Shown here piece by piece: positions 56,185-64,000 of a stretch of 64,000 nucleotides of DNA. Positions within the stretch are counted from its first letter, which is position 1, and every line of letters starts with the position of its first letter. The translations under genes and the position numbers were made by a program. The DNA comes from Shinella sp. SUS2. GTDB taxonomy: Bacteria; Pseudomonadota; Alphaproteobacteria; Rhizobiales; Rhizobiaceae. Under the pieces are notes generated by a model. The model worked only from the letters and a program-made list of their open reading frames with translations. It was not told the origin of the DNA and made no database searches. The stretch lies in contig NZ_KQ410723.1 in NCBI RefSeq assembly GCF_001262505.1, positions 460,115 through 524,114 on the forward strand. The letters are read 5' to 3'.

Positions 56185-57603
56185 ATGCGATATTGCCGTG
56201 ACATGCACGGATATGGACAGACACCGCCGGCTGCCGGGTGGCCGGACGAGGCACGCGTCGCCGTACAGTTCGTGCTGAACTACGAAGAAGGCGGCGAGAA
56301 TTGTGTGTTGCACGGCGATGCGGCATCGGAAGCCTTTCTCTCCGAGATCGTCGGCGCCGCCCAATGGCCGGGCCAGCGCCACTGGAACATGGAATCGATC
56401 TACGAATACGGCGCGCGCGCCGGCTTCTGGCGCCTGCACCGGCTGCTGACGGAAAAGAACGTGCCCGTCACCGTCTACGGTGTCGCCACCGCGCTCCGCC
56501 GTTCGCCCGCCCAGGTGGCCGCCATGCAGGAGGCCGGCTGGGAAATCGCCTCGCACGGCCTCAAATGGGTCGAGCACAAGGACATGACGGTGGAGGACGA
56601 ACGCGCGGCCATTGCCGAGGCAATCCGCCTGCACACGCTCGTCACCGGCGAACGGCCGCGCGGCTGGTATACCGGCCGCTGTTCGGTCAACACCGTCGAT
56701 CTCGTCACCGAAGCCGGCGGCTTCGACTATGTTTCCGATACCTATTCCGACGACCTGCCCTACTGGCACGAGCATGGCGGCCGGCAGCAGCTGATCATCC
56801 CCTACACGCTCGACGCCAACGACATGCGCTTCGCGACGCCCCAGGGCTTCAACAGCGGCGACCAGTTCTTCAGCTACCTGAAGGATAGTTTCGACGCGCT
56901 CTATGCGGAAGGCGCCAAGGGCAGCCCGAAGATGATGAGCATCGGCCTGCACTGCCGCCTGATCGGCCGGCCGGGCCGCGTCATGGCGCTCGCCCGCTTC
57001 ATCGACTATGTGCAGAGCCACGAAAAAGTCTGGATCGCCCGCCGCGTCGACATCGCCGAGCACTGGGCAAAAACCCATCCGCCAAAGCCGGTCGCAGAGC
57101 GCCCGTCGCAGATGGCGGAAGAGGCGTTCGTCAAACGCTTCGGCGATATCTTCGAGCACTCTCCCTGGATCGCCCGGCGCGCCTTCGCCGACGAACTTTC
57201 GCCGGCGAACGATACCGCGATCGGCCTTTCTGCCGCGCTCACCTTCCAGTTCCGTGCGGCGAGCGAGGAGGAGCGTCTGGGCGTTCTTGTCGCCCACCCG
57301 GATCTCGCCGGCAAGCTGGCCGAGGCCAAGCGCCTGACGGCAAGCTCGACGGAAGAGCAGGCGTCGGCCGGTCTCGACGCGCTGACCGACGAGGAGCGCG
57401 CACGCTTCACCGAGCTCAACAACCGCTATGTCGAAAAATTCGGCTTCCCGTTCATCATCGCCGTGCGCGACAACACCAAGGCGAGCATTCTCGCCGCCTT
57501 CGAAAAACGCATCGCGAACGACCGCGTCGCCGAATTCGCCACCGCCTGCAAGCAGGTCGAGCGAATCGGCTATCTGCGGCTCAATGCGCTGCTGCCGGCC
57601 TGA
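56185..57603 (+). CDS. puuE: Fused allantoinase (PuuE) and OHCU decarboxylase
   Basis: A 472-residue fusion. Residues 1 to about 300 are a metal-independent allantoinase of the polysaccharide-deacetylase (NodB) fold, with VQFVLNYEEGGE and the WYTGRCSVNTVDLV segment. Residues about 310-472 are OHCU decarboxylase (UraD), with FGDIFEHSPWIARRAF, the catalytic His in LVAHPDLAGKLA and FGFPFIIAVR near the end. It would decarboxylate OHCU to S-allantoin and then open allantoin to allantoate. AGGAG precedes the ATG. Start of the puuE-alc-allA run. Confidence 0.93.
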   Translation: MRYCRDMHGYGQTPPAAGWPDEARVAVQFVLNYEEGGENCVLHGDAASEAFLSEIVGAAQWPGQRHWNMESIYEYGARAGFWRLHRLLTEKNVPVTVYGVATALRRSPAQVAAMQEAGWEIASHGLKWVEHKDMTVEDERAAIAEAIRLHTLVTGERPRGWYTGRCSVNTVDLVTEAGGFDYVSDTYSDDLPYWHEHGGRQQLIIPYTLDANDMRFATPQGFNSGDQFFSYLKDSFDALYAEGAKGSPKMMSIGLHCRLIGRPGRVMALARFIDYVQSHEKVWIARRVDIAEHWAKTHPPKPVAERPSQMAEEAFVKRFGDIFEHSPWIARRAFADELSPANDTAIGLSAALTFQFRAASEEERLGVLVAHPDLAGKLAEAKRLTASSTEEQASAGLDALTDEERARFTELNNRYVEKFGFPFIIAVRDNTKASILAAFEKRIANDRVAEFATACKQVERIGYLRLNALLPA

Positions 57604-57614
57604 GCGACCGCGTC

Positions 57615-58631
57615 ATGTCGAGCGGCGCCACGCCTTCGTTCACACGCGGAACGATCAACCTTGCCTCGGCCGGCCTCGGGGCAAGGGGTATCTTCGCCAC
57701 GGACGCGTTTTTCGGCCCGCTGTCGCGCATGCTGGCCGACGAGCCCGCCGTCTACAAGCCCGGCGTCTATGACGAGCACGGCAAATGGATGGACGGCTGG
57801 GAGACGCGGCGGCGGCGCGGGCCGGGGCATGACCATGCGATCGTTGCACTGGCAACGCCCGGCCGTATCAAAGGCTTTGAGGTGGACACGGCGCATTTTA
57901 CCGGCAACTACCCGACGGCCTGCGCCATAGAGGGCTGTCTTGCGCCTGGCGGGCCGGGCGAGGCTACGGTGTGGACGCCCCTTTTGGCCGCAAGCCCACT
58001 CGGGCCGAATGCCCCGCATTTCTTCGATTGCGCCACGGACGGGCTGTTCAGCCATGTGCGGCTGCGCATCTATCCCGATGGCGGGGTGGCAAGGCTGCGC
58101 GTCCACGGACTTCCGGCGCTCGACCGCAGCGCCGCCGAAAACAGGCCGCTCGATCTTGCCGCCGCTCTTGCGGGCGGAACCGTCGTCGCGCTCTCGAACG
58201 GGCACTACGGCCACCAGCGCTTGCTCGCGCCCGGTCGCGGCATCAATATGGGCGACGGCTGGGAGACCAGCCGCCGCCGTACACCGGGCCACGAATGGAT
58301 CGTGGTCAGGCTCGCCGCACGGGCGACGATCGAAAGCATCGTCGTCGATACCGCCCATTTCAAGGGCAACTACCCGGATGCCTGCTCCCTGCAGGCCGCC
58401 GACCTGACGGGCACGACGGGGGACCTCCCCACCCTTGTCACCGCCGCGTCGATGTTCTGGCAGGAGATCCTGCCCGAGCAGAAACTTGCCGCCGACCGTA
58501 TCCATACGTTCGACGGCAATCTCGTGAAACGGGCGGACGCCGTGACGCATGTCCGCCTGAACATCCATCCGGACGGCGGTGTCAGCCGCCTGCGCATTTT
58601 TGGCCGTCTGGCCGAGGGAGGAAAGACATGA
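57615..58631 (+). CDS. alc: Allantoicase
   Basis: A 338-residue allantoicase that splits allantoate into ureidoglycolate and urea. It consists of two tandem beta-sandwich repeats: DGWETRRRRGPGH near residue 60 recurs as DGWETSRRRTPGH near 212, and HFTGNYPTAC near 96 as HFKGNYPDAC near 249. It begins 11 bases after the fusion gene and overlaps allA by ATGA. Confidence 0.95.
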   Translation: MSSGATPSFTRGTINLASAGLGARGIFATDAFFGPLSRMLADEPAVYKPGVYDEHGKWMDGWETRRRRGPGHDHAIVALATPGRIKGFEVDTAHFTGNYPTACAIEGCLAPGGPGEATVWTPLLAASPLGPNAPHFFDCATDGLFSHVRLRIYPDGGVARLRVHGLPALDRSAAENRPLDLAAALAGGTVVALSNGHYGHQRLLAPGRGINMGDGWETSRRRTPGHEWIVVRLAARATIESIVVDTAHFKGNYPDACSLQAADLTGTTGDLPTLVTAASMFWQEILPEQKLAADRIHTFDGNLVKRADAVTHVRLNIHPDGGVSRLRIFGRLAEGGKT

Positions 58632-59113
58632 AGACCATCGAGATCAAGCCGCTCACCCGCGAGGCCTTCGCGCCCTTCGGCCAGGTGATCGAGCAGGACG
58701 GTGCCCACAATTTCCCGATCAATGCGGGAAAATGCACCCGCTACCATGACCTCGCCAATATCGAGACGACGGGTGACAAAGCCCGGCCGATGATCAGTCT
58801 CCTGCGCGGCGAGCCCTATCCCCTGCCGCTGGAGCTGACGATGGTGGAGCGCCACCCGCTCGGCAGCCAGGCCTTCATTCCCTTGAGTGATGCCTCGTTC
58901 CTCGTCGTCGTCGCCGGGGAGACCGAGAACGGACCCACTGAGCCGATCGCCTTCCGCACCGCGCCCGGCCAGGGCGTCAATATCGGCCGCAATGTCTGGC
59001 ACGGCATCCTGACGCCGCTCGACACGGTCTCTGATTTCGCCGTCGTGGATCGCGGCGGCGAGGGCGTGAACCTCGAGGAGCATTTCTATTCGGAACCCTT
59101 CCTGATCCGCTGA
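58628..59113 (+). CDS. allA: Ureidoglycolate lyase
   Basis: A 161-residue cupin-like ureidoglycolate lyase that gives glyoxylate and urea. Family segments are MVERHPLGSQAFIPL, the GQGVNIGRNVWHG stretch and the ending FYSEPFLIR. The ATG overlaps the alc stop (ATGA). GGAGGAAAG precedes the ATG. The glyoxylate made here is the substrate of Gcl. Confidence 0.94.
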   Translation: MKTIEIKPLTREAFAPFGQVIEQDGAHNFPINAGKCTRYHDLANIETTGDKARPMISLLRGEPYPLPLELTMVERHPLGSQAFIPLSDASFLVVVAGETENGPTEPIAFRTAPGQGVNIGRNVWHGILTPLDTVSDFAVVDRGGEGVNLEEHFYSEPFLIR

Positions 59114-59137
59114 TCCACCCACCGGGATCACGGATCC

Positions 59138-59169
59138 GCCGGCCCGCCTCCACGGGCCGGCACTTTTTT
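59138..59169 (+). terminator. Intrinsic terminator of the puuE-alc-allA operon
   Basis: GCCGGCCCG (59138-59146) pairs exactly with CGGGCCGGC (59153-59161) around CCTCCA, and six T residues follow (59164-59169). Confidence 0.85.
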
Positions 59170-59172
59170 GAG

Positions 59173-59200
59173 TCCATTGACAAATTTTCTTGTCAATGGA
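59173..59200. promoter_or_regulatory. 28-bp palindromic operator of the HTH/SRPBCC gene pair
   Basis: TCCATTGACAA (59173-59183) and TTGTCAATGGA (59190-59200) are exact 11-bp reverse complements around ATTTTC. The site ends ten bases before the regulator's ATG and contains a TTGACA -35-like sequence, so binding would block the promoter. It is probably autoregulatory. Confidence 0.7.
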
Positions 59201-59210
59201 ATCCTGCCAC

Positions 59211-59822
59211 ATGCTCGATCTCGATATCCTTGACACACCGGCCGCCGCTGCCCTTGCCCTCGATCCCGTGAAGGCACGCCTGCTCGCCGAGCTTTCCACG
59301 CCAGCCTCCGCGGCCACGCTCGCCGGTCGGGTGGGACTGACACGCCAGAAGGTGAACTATCACCTCAGGGCGCTGGAGGACGAGAGGCTGGTGGAACAGG
59401 CCGAGGCCCGCCAGTGGGGCGGCATCACCGAGCGGCTGATGGTGGCAACGGCGCGCTCCTATGTCGTCTCGCCGGCCGCGCTGGGGCCGGTCGGGGCCGA
59501 TCCCGATGTTTCCGGCGACCGGTTCTCGGCAAGTTATCTCGTGGCACTCGCCGCCCGCAGCGTGCGCGAGGTCGGCACGCTCTGGCGTGGCGCGCGCGCT
59601 GCAGACAAGCGGCTTGCCACGCTCTCCATCGACACGACGATCCGCTTCGCCTCCCCCGCCGCGCGCGCCGCCTTCACGGCCGATCTCACCGCGGCGGTCG
59701 CAACGCTCACCGCCCGCTACCACGACGAACAGGCCCCGGGCGGGCGGGCGCACCGGCTGGTCGTCGCCGCCTATCCCGCACCACCAGACAAGGAAAGGAA
59801 GTCCGATGCCGACGAAATTTGA
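59211..59822 (+). CDS. ArsR-like winged-helix regulator
   Basis: A 203-residue protein with an N-terminal ArsR-type winged helix (about residues 10-75; VKARLLAELSTPASAATLAGRVGLTRQKVNYHLRALEDERLVE). The C-terminal part shows no recognised ligand domain. Start placed at 59211 rather than 59196 or 59190, because those overlap the 28-bp palindrome. The next gene, an SRPBCC protein, starts inside its end (17-base overlap). ArsR/SRPBCC pairs commonly work as a regulator with a small-molecule or detoxification protein. Confidence 0.78.
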   Translation: MLDLDILDTPAAAALALDPVKARLLAELSTPASAATLAGRVGLTRQKVNYHLRALEDERLVEQAEARQWGGITERLMVATARSYVVSPAALGPVGADPDVSGDRFSASYLVALAARSVREVGTLWRGARAADKRLATLSIDTTIRFASPAARAAFTADLTAAVATLTARYHDEQAPGGRAHRLVVAAYPAPPDKERKSDADEI

Positions 59823-60603
59823 CGCCAGCGGCAAACGCTGGGTGGAAATGGAGTTTCTCGTTCCCGGCACGCCCGAGGAGGTCTGGCATGCCATGGCGAC
59901 CGGCCCCGGCAACGCCGCCTGGTTCACCCGAGCCGAGATCGAGGAGAAGATCGGCGGCCGGCTCACCTTCCACTTCATGCCGGGGGTCACCTCCGGCGGC
60001 ACGGTCACCGGCTGGGAGCCGCCACACCGCTTCGGTTATGTGGAGGTCGGCTGGGCGGAGAATGCCCCGCCGATCGCCACGGAGATTTCCATCATCGCCC
60101 GCTCGGGCGACGAGTGCCTCGTGCGCATGGTGCATTCCCTCTTCAGTTCGACCGATGACTGGGACGACCAGATGGAGGGCTTCGAGTCCGGCTGGCCCGG
60201 CTTCATCGAGGTGCTGCGGCTCTATCTCGCACACCATGCCGGCCAACCCGCTGCCTCTTTCCAGCTGTCCGCCGAAGCAGCGGGCGATGGGCTCGTCACA
60301 TGGCGCAAGCTGCTCGACGGCCTCGGCCACGAGACGGCCGATGTCGGCGAAAACTGGACCGTCGAAGCCGGCGAAACGTTTTTCGGCGAGGTCGTCGGCG
60401 TGCGGCAGGACGATCGGCAGCGCTACGTGCTGGTCCGCATCGATGGCGAAACGCCGGGCGTCGGCCTCTTCGGCCTCTACCGTACGGGCGAAGCGATCCG
60501 CCTCAGCGTCTGCCGCTTCTTCTACGGAGAGAAGGCTGCGCAGGTGGCCATGGCAAGCGAACGGGAATGGCAGGCTTGGCTGGACGGTGTCGCCCGGCCC
60601 TGA
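59806..60603 (+). CDS. SRPBCC/AHSA1-family protein
   Basis: A 265-residue protein of the START-like superfamily. The N-terminal half has the AHSA1 pattern VPGTPEEVWHAMATGPGNAAWFT...IGGRLTFHF and a second, weaker half follows. Such proteins form a hydrophobic pocket for a ligand. The ligand and function are unknown. The ATG at 59806 has AAGGAAAGGAAG upstream and lies within the regulator gene, so translation is coupled. Confidence 0.82.
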   Translation: MPTKFDASGKRWVEMEFLVPGTPEEVWHAMATGPGNAAWFTRAEIEEKIGGRLTFHFMPGVTSGGTVTGWEPPHRFGYVEVGWAENAPPIATEISIIARSGDECLVRMVHSLFSSTDDWDDQMEGFESGWPGFIEVLRLYLAHHAGQPAASFQLSAEAAGDGLVTWRKLLDGLGHETADVGENWTVEAGETFFGEVVGVRQDDRQRYVLVRIDGETPGVGLFGLYRTGEAIRLSVCRFFYGEKAAQVAMASEREWQAWLDGVARP

Positions 60604-60606
60604 CAT

Positions 60607-60641
60607 GCAAAAAAGGCCGCGCTCATCACGCGGCCCTTTTG
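60607..60641. terminator. Terminator after the SRPBCC gene
   Basis: GGCCGCG (60615-60621) pairs with CGCGGCC (60629-60635), extended by an A run before and CTTTT after. It can act in both directions. Confidence 0.75.
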
Positions 60642-60713
60642 ATGTGTCGCACGAACCCCTCTACCATCAGCTTGGGCCTGACCCGAGCCCCCATCAGCCG
60701 TGGCGGCAGATGG

Positions 60714-60736
60714 ATCCTCGGCTAAGCGCCGAGGAT
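60714..60736. repeat. Rhizobial-type intergenic hairpin
   Basis: ATCCTCGGC (60714-60722) and GCCGAGGAT (60728-60736) are exact reverse complements with a 5-base loop. A GATCCTCGG...CCGAGGATGAC arrangement of this kind is, from memory, a frequent REP-like sequence in Rhizobiaceae. It lies between converging genes. Confidence 0.5.
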
Positions 60737-60780
60737 GACGATGGAGTTTGTGGTGCGGTCCGCCCGAACGATCGGGCCCC

Positions 60781-62073
60781 TTATTCCGCGAAAAAGGCGA
60801 AGCGGATGATGAAGAGGGCCGCGACGATCGCCGTTGCCGGATGGATCTGCTTCCACTTGCCGGTGAAGAACTTCAAGACGACATAGCTGACGAAGCCGAA
60901 GGCAAGGCCGTTGGCGATCGAGTAGGTGAAGGGCATGGCGAGCGCAGTGAGCGCAGCCGGAGCCGCTTCCGTCAGGTCATCCCACTCGATTTCCGTCAGT
61001 TCGCGCATCATCAGGCCTGCGACATAGAGCAGGGCCGGTGCCGTCGCATAGCTCGGCACGGAGCCGGCGAGCGGCGAGATGAAGAGGGCAGCGAGGAACA
61101 GGATAGCGACGGTGAAGGCGGTGAGGCCCGTGCGACCGCCGGCCTGCACGCCCGAAGCGCTTTCGACATAGGCCGTGGTGCTGCTCGTGCCGATCAGCGA
61201 GCCGGCAACGATTGCCGTGCTGTCGGCGAGAAGCGCGCGGCCGAGGCGGCTCTGCTTGCCTTCCTGGATGAGGTTGGCACGCTTGGCCACGCCGATCAGC
61301 GTGCCGGTCGCATCGAACACTTCGACGAGCACGAAGACGAGGATGACATGCAGCAGGCCGCCGTGCAGGGCGCCCATGATGTCGAGCTGCAGGAAGGTCG
61401 GCATGATCGACGGCGGGGCGGAAACGAGGCCGCGGAACTCGCTGACGCCAAAAATCCAGGAGAGGACCGTGACGGCGAGAATGCCGATCAGGATAGCCCC
61501 CTTGACGCGCAGCGCATCAAGCACGGCAATGATGAAGAAGCCGAGGATGGCGAGCAGCGGGCCGGTCTGCTTGAGGTCGCCGAGACCGACGAGCGTCGCC
61601 GGATTGTCGACGACGATGCCGGAACTCTTCAGGGCGATGATGCCGAGGAAGAGGCCGATACCGGCGGCGATCGCGCTGCGCAGCGAATGCGGAATGCCGG
61701 CAATCAGCCAGCTGCGCACACCGGTCACCGTCAGGATGACGAAGATGATGCCGGAAATGAACACCGCACCCAGCGCCTGCTGCCAGGTGAAGCCGAGCGC
61801 CGCCACGACCGTGAAGGCGAAGAAGGCGTTGAGGCCCATGCCGGGCGCCATGCCGATCGGCCAGTTGGCGACGAGCGCCATGACCATGGAGCCGAGCGCG
61901 GCGGCAAGACAGGTGGCGACGAAGACGGCGTCGCGATCCATGCCCGTCGTCGACAGGATATCCGGGTTGACGAAGATGATATAGGACATGGTGAGGAAGG
62001 TCGTCAGACCCGCGATCACTTCGGTGCGCACGCTCGTTCCGTGCTCACTCAGCTTGAAAAACCGTTCAAACAT
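60781..62073 (-). CDS. AzgA-family purine permease (NCS2-like)
   Basis: A 430-residue permease with about 12-14 transmembrane helices of the AzgA group of the NCS2/NAT superfamily. Start MFERFFKLSEHGTSVRTEVIAGLTTFLTMSYIIFVNP is typical. GMGLNAFFAFTVV, AAGIGLFLGIIALK and the ESASGVQAGGRTGLT segment are characteristic. It imports adenine, guanine, hypoxanthine or xanthine by proton symport. GGGGGAG precedes the ATG. Placed at the end of the purine region, it likely supplies substrate to guaD and xdh. Confidence 0.9.
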   Translation of the reverse strand: MFERFFKLSEHGTSVRTEVIAGLTTFLTMSYIIFVNPDILSTTGMDRDAVFVATCLAAALGSMVMALVANWPIGMAPGMGLNAFFAFTVVAALGFTWQQALGAVFISGIIFVILTVTGVRSWLIAGIPHSLRSAIAAGIGLFLGIIALKSSGIVVDNPATLVGLGDLKQTGPLLAILGFFIIAVLDALRVKGAILIGILAVTVLSWIFGVSEFRGLVSAPPSIMPTFLQLDIMGALHGGLLHVILVFVLVEVFDATGTLIGVAKRANLIQEGKQSRLGRALLADSTAIVAGSLIGTSSTTAYVESASGVQAGGRTGLTAFTVAILFLAALFISPLAGSVPSYATAPALLYVAGLMMRELTEIEWDDLTEAAPAALTALAMPFTYSIANGLAFGFVSYVVLKFFTGKWKQIHPATAIVAALFIIRFAFFAE

Positions 62074-62403
62074 GTTTTCTCCCCCTGGCGCGCCAGCGGC
62101 TGCGCCGTGCAAAACCTCCGGGCCAGATGCTCCTCCAGCAACCCGGGACCTAGCCGACGCTTCGCACTGCGAACCGCCTGCCCGCGGGTCTCCCCGCGTC
62201 CGCGCGCCGCTGTCCGCCGAAAGCCGGCCGCGGTTGATCACAGTTTCGTCATATTGCGTGTTCAGGCGGGATTTTTCCAGCCGGGCATTTCCCCGGATTT
62301 TCGCGAAACTCTTTCACGATTCGCTCGGCGGAGGGTTTTGGAGAAATCGCTCTGGCGACTTGTTTCGACTGGGCTATCCGGCGCCGGCCGGAAAGCCGGG
62401 ACG
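62074..62403. other. Leader/promoter region of the purine permease gene
   Basis: This 330-base interval between the permease start and the YbaK-type stop is GC-rich and contains no gene that I can support. It should hold the permease promoter and 5' leader. I did not recognise a purine or xanthine riboswitch with confidence. Confidence 0.4.
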
Positions 62404-62862
62404 TCACTCGCAGACGTCGACCCACTCGCCCTTGACGAGGTCCGCCATGCGGTCCGGCGCAATGCGCACGGCAGCATTCGTCGCGCCTGCGGCCGGAACC
62501 ACCTCGTCGAAAGGTTTCAGCGAGACGTCGCAATAGACGGGCACGGGCGCAGGCAGGCCGAACGGACAGACGCCACCGACCGGATGGGAGGTGACGGCCA
62601 GCACCTGCTCGGCATCGAGCATGCGCGGCTTTGCGGCAAAACGGTCCTTGAATTTCCGGTTGCTGAGCCGCGCCGTGCCGGCCGCAACGAGGAGCACGAT
62701 CTCCTCGCCGACCCTGAGGCAGATCGTCTTGGCGATCTGTTCCGGCGCCACGCCATGCGCCGCGGCGGCAAGCGGCACGGTCGCAGAGCTCTCTTCGGTG
62801 ACCAGCACCGCGACATCAGGCGCATTTTCGGAGAAGAAGGTACGGACGGATTCGAGCGACAT
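62404..62862 (-). CDS. YbaK/EbsC-family aminoacyl-tRNA deacylase
   Basis: A 152-residue single-domain YbaK/ProX-type protein that hydrolyses mischarged aminoacyl-tRNA, for example Cys-tRNA(Pro) or Ala-tRNA(Pro). The conserved Lys is in EQIAKTICL; SHPVGGVCPFGLP is the family substrate loop. It could also be one of the ProX/YeaK relatives, whose tRNA specificity differs. Confidence 0.88.
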   Translation of the reverse strand: MSLESVRTFFSENAPDVAVLVTEESSATVPLAAAAHGVAPEQIAKTICLRVGEEIVLLVAAGTARLSNRKFKDRFAAKPRMLDAEQVLAVTSHPVGGVCPFGLPAPVPVYCDVSLKPFDEVVPAAGATNAAVRIAPDRMADLVKGEWVDVCE

Positions 62863-62933
62863 GTCTTTTCATAACCAGTCCGGCAGCCCCCGCGCAAGGG
62901 CCGCCTGGAATGCAACGCATGCTATGCTTTTCC

Positions 62934-64000
62934 TCAGGCATAAATGCCACCGGTCGGATTGGTGCCCGCGAGGGTACCCGGCAGGAACGTCGTCGCCTTG
63001 CCGAACGTGTTGATGACCCCGTTGGTTTCGGCAATGTAGCGCCCGCCGGTGGCCGTGCCCGCTATGGTCGGATTGGAGAGCGCGACGGTACCGCAGTTCG
63101 AGGCGGCGATGAACTGCGTGAAGGCGGGCGTCCCGGTCAACGTGAAAGTGCGGTTCGCGCCGGCGAGGTGGCCGACGCCGATATTCATGTGCCGCCGCGC
63201 ACCCCCGGTGATCGTATAGTTGTCTTCCAGCACGATATGGCAGGGGCCGTCGCAGAAAATATGGTCGGCATTCGCGCCGACCGCGCCGAACTCCACCTTG
63301 CCGAGCCGCAGATGCACACCAAGGCCTACCGAAAGCGCATGGATGAGATCCGTTGCAATGGCGATCCGCACGCCGGCAACGCGCACCTGGGCCCCATTGC
63401 GAAAGCCGAGCCCCGAGGACAGCACGACCGAGGCCGGCGTCGTCTCGTTACCCTTGATGACGAGCGTGCCTCCCCCGATCAGCGGCCGCACAATGCTCGC
63501 CCCGGCATAGATGCCGTTGGCGATCTCGATCGTCACGTCGAAGGAGGCACAGTCGAGATTGTGCGCCACGTCGATTGCCTTCTGGATCGTCGCGAAAGGT
63601 GCACCCGCCGTCATCCCGTTGTTGCCGTCGCTCCCTGTCGTCGCGACATAGTAGGTTCGGTGCCCCATCAGTTGCGGCCGAACGCCCACGACCCCGGCCG
63701 GAAACGTCACCCGCCCCGTCGCCGGATCGACGACCAGGGCGTCGTGGAAGGTTGAACCATCAGGGCTCACCTTGACGCTGAAGGCATCGCTCCCGGCAAG
63801 CCCCATTTCAGCCCGCCCCGACCAAGCGCTCTGGAAGAGCAACGAGGCGGTATGGCCGGTCGTGGCCTTGTTGACCTTGATCTGGTGCCCCGCCCCCTCA
63901 TGGGTGAAGAGGGAGGCTGGGGAGGCGACAGCGAACCTGTTTGTTAGATCGGCGGCTGTATTGATACCGAGGCGGTTTTGGTTGGTTGTATTGACGGTTG
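62934..64000 (-). CDS. Phage-tail-like beta-helix protein, C-terminal part (runs out of the window)
   Basis: At least 355 residues are visible. The frame stays open from the stop at 62934 through the right edge, so the N terminus lies beyond 64000 and a TTG start at 63842 is not the true start. The segment encoded near 63880-63990 (LGINTAADLTNRFAV, then FTHEGAGHQIKVNK) is of the kind seen in DUF2793 phage structural proteins. The C-terminal part, from YYVATTGSDGNNGMTAGAPF, looks like a right-handed parallel beta-helix (pectate-lyase-like fold), as in tail spikes. It is probably part of a prophage or phage-derived tail gene set. Confidence 0.7.
   Translation of the reverse strand, partial: TVNTTNQNRLGINTAADLTNRFAVASPASLFTHEGAGHQIKVNKATTGHTASLLFQSAWSGRAEMGLAGSDAFSVKVSPDGSTFHDALVVDPATGRVTFPAGVVGVRPQLMGHRTYYVATTGSDGNNGMTAGAPFATIQKAIDVAHNLDCASFDVTIEIANGIYAGASIVRPLIGGGTLVIKGNETTPASVVLSSGLGFRNGAQVRVAGVRIAIATDLIHALSVGLGVHLRLGKVEFGAVGANADHIFCDGPCHIVLEDNYTITGGARRHMNIGVGHLAGANRTFTLTGTPAFTQFIAASNCGTVALSNPTIAGTATGGRYIAETNGVINTFGKATTFLPGTLAGTNPTGGIYA

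Noticed and set aside
62074..62403. Possible purine or xanthine riboswitch upstream of the permease
   Set aside because: I could not identify a conserved riboswitch core by eye. A covariance-model search of this interval would decide it.

Overview
The window is high-GC chromosomal DNA from an alphaproteobacterium, most likely a Rhizobiaceae member (Rhizobium, Ensifer, Shinella or a close relative). This rests on the hydroxyproline (hyp) gene set, a dnaK-dnaJ pair, a BA14K-family protein, a recF/MoeB-like/GNAT operon, and RIME-like intergenic palindromes. No rRNA, tRNA, CRISPR array or insertion sequence was recognised.

Layout. 0.1-5.5 kb: part of a hydroxyproline catabolic cluster (alpha-ketoglutaric semialdehyde dehydrogenase, a malate/L-lactate-dehydrogenase-family reductase, a LysE-type exporter, the HypD-type deaminase and a GntR regulator) with palindromic operator candidates. 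5.6-8.5 kb: the EF-P modification module (epmB and epmA divergent from efp). 8.7-15.7 kb: adenosine kinase-type PfkB kinase, SH3-domain secreted protein, 2-hydroxyacid dehydrogenase, the translationally coupled recF/MoeB-like/GNAT operon, a HAD phosphatase, and a TetR regulator divergent from a small membrane protein across a 40-bp perfect palindrome. 15.8-19.1 kb: dnaK and dnaJ. 19.5-20.6 kb: an AT-richer two-gene island that looks like an HNH-nuclease toxin and its immunity protein. 20.6-35.2 kb: housekeeping and envelope genes (class A PBP, BA14K protein, LPG-synthase-like membrane protein, M20 peptidase, MarR, polA, ABC exporter, GH5 glycosidase, YigZ-type protein, 1-Cys peroxiredoxin). 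35.3-39.9 kb: oxidoreductases and regulators (Gfo/Idh/MocA, two aldo/keto reductases, GNAT, LysR).

40-62 kb is a nearly continuous purine-salvage-to-central-metabolism region. An AzgA-type purine permease, guanine deaminase (guaD), xanthine dehydrogenase (xdhA, xdhB, xdhC), membrane urate hydroxylase with a cytochrome c domain (puuD), 5-hydroxyisourate hydrolase (uraH), an allantoinase fused to OHCU decarboxylase (puuE-uraD), allantoicase (alc) and ureidoglycolate lyase (allA) convert purines to glyoxylate and urea. Glyoxylate carboligase (gcl), hydroxypyruvate isomerase (hyi), tartronate semialdehyde reductase (glxR) and glycerate kinase (ttuD) then carry glyoxylate to 2-phosphoglycerate. 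An IclR and a LysR regulator sit inside the region, and a Phd/PIN toxin-antitoxin module interrupts it. At the right edge lie a YbaK-type deacylase and the 3' part of a phage-tail-like beta-helix protein that runs out of the window.

Most accessory-looking material is in the 19.5-20.6 kb toxin island, the 50.2-50.9 kb toxin-antitoxin module and the 62.9-64 kb phage-like gene. Several regulators lie next to clear inverted repeats (HypR, TetR, MarR, the 59.2-kb HTH protein, the Phd antitoxin), so these operators are among the best-supported non-coding features.
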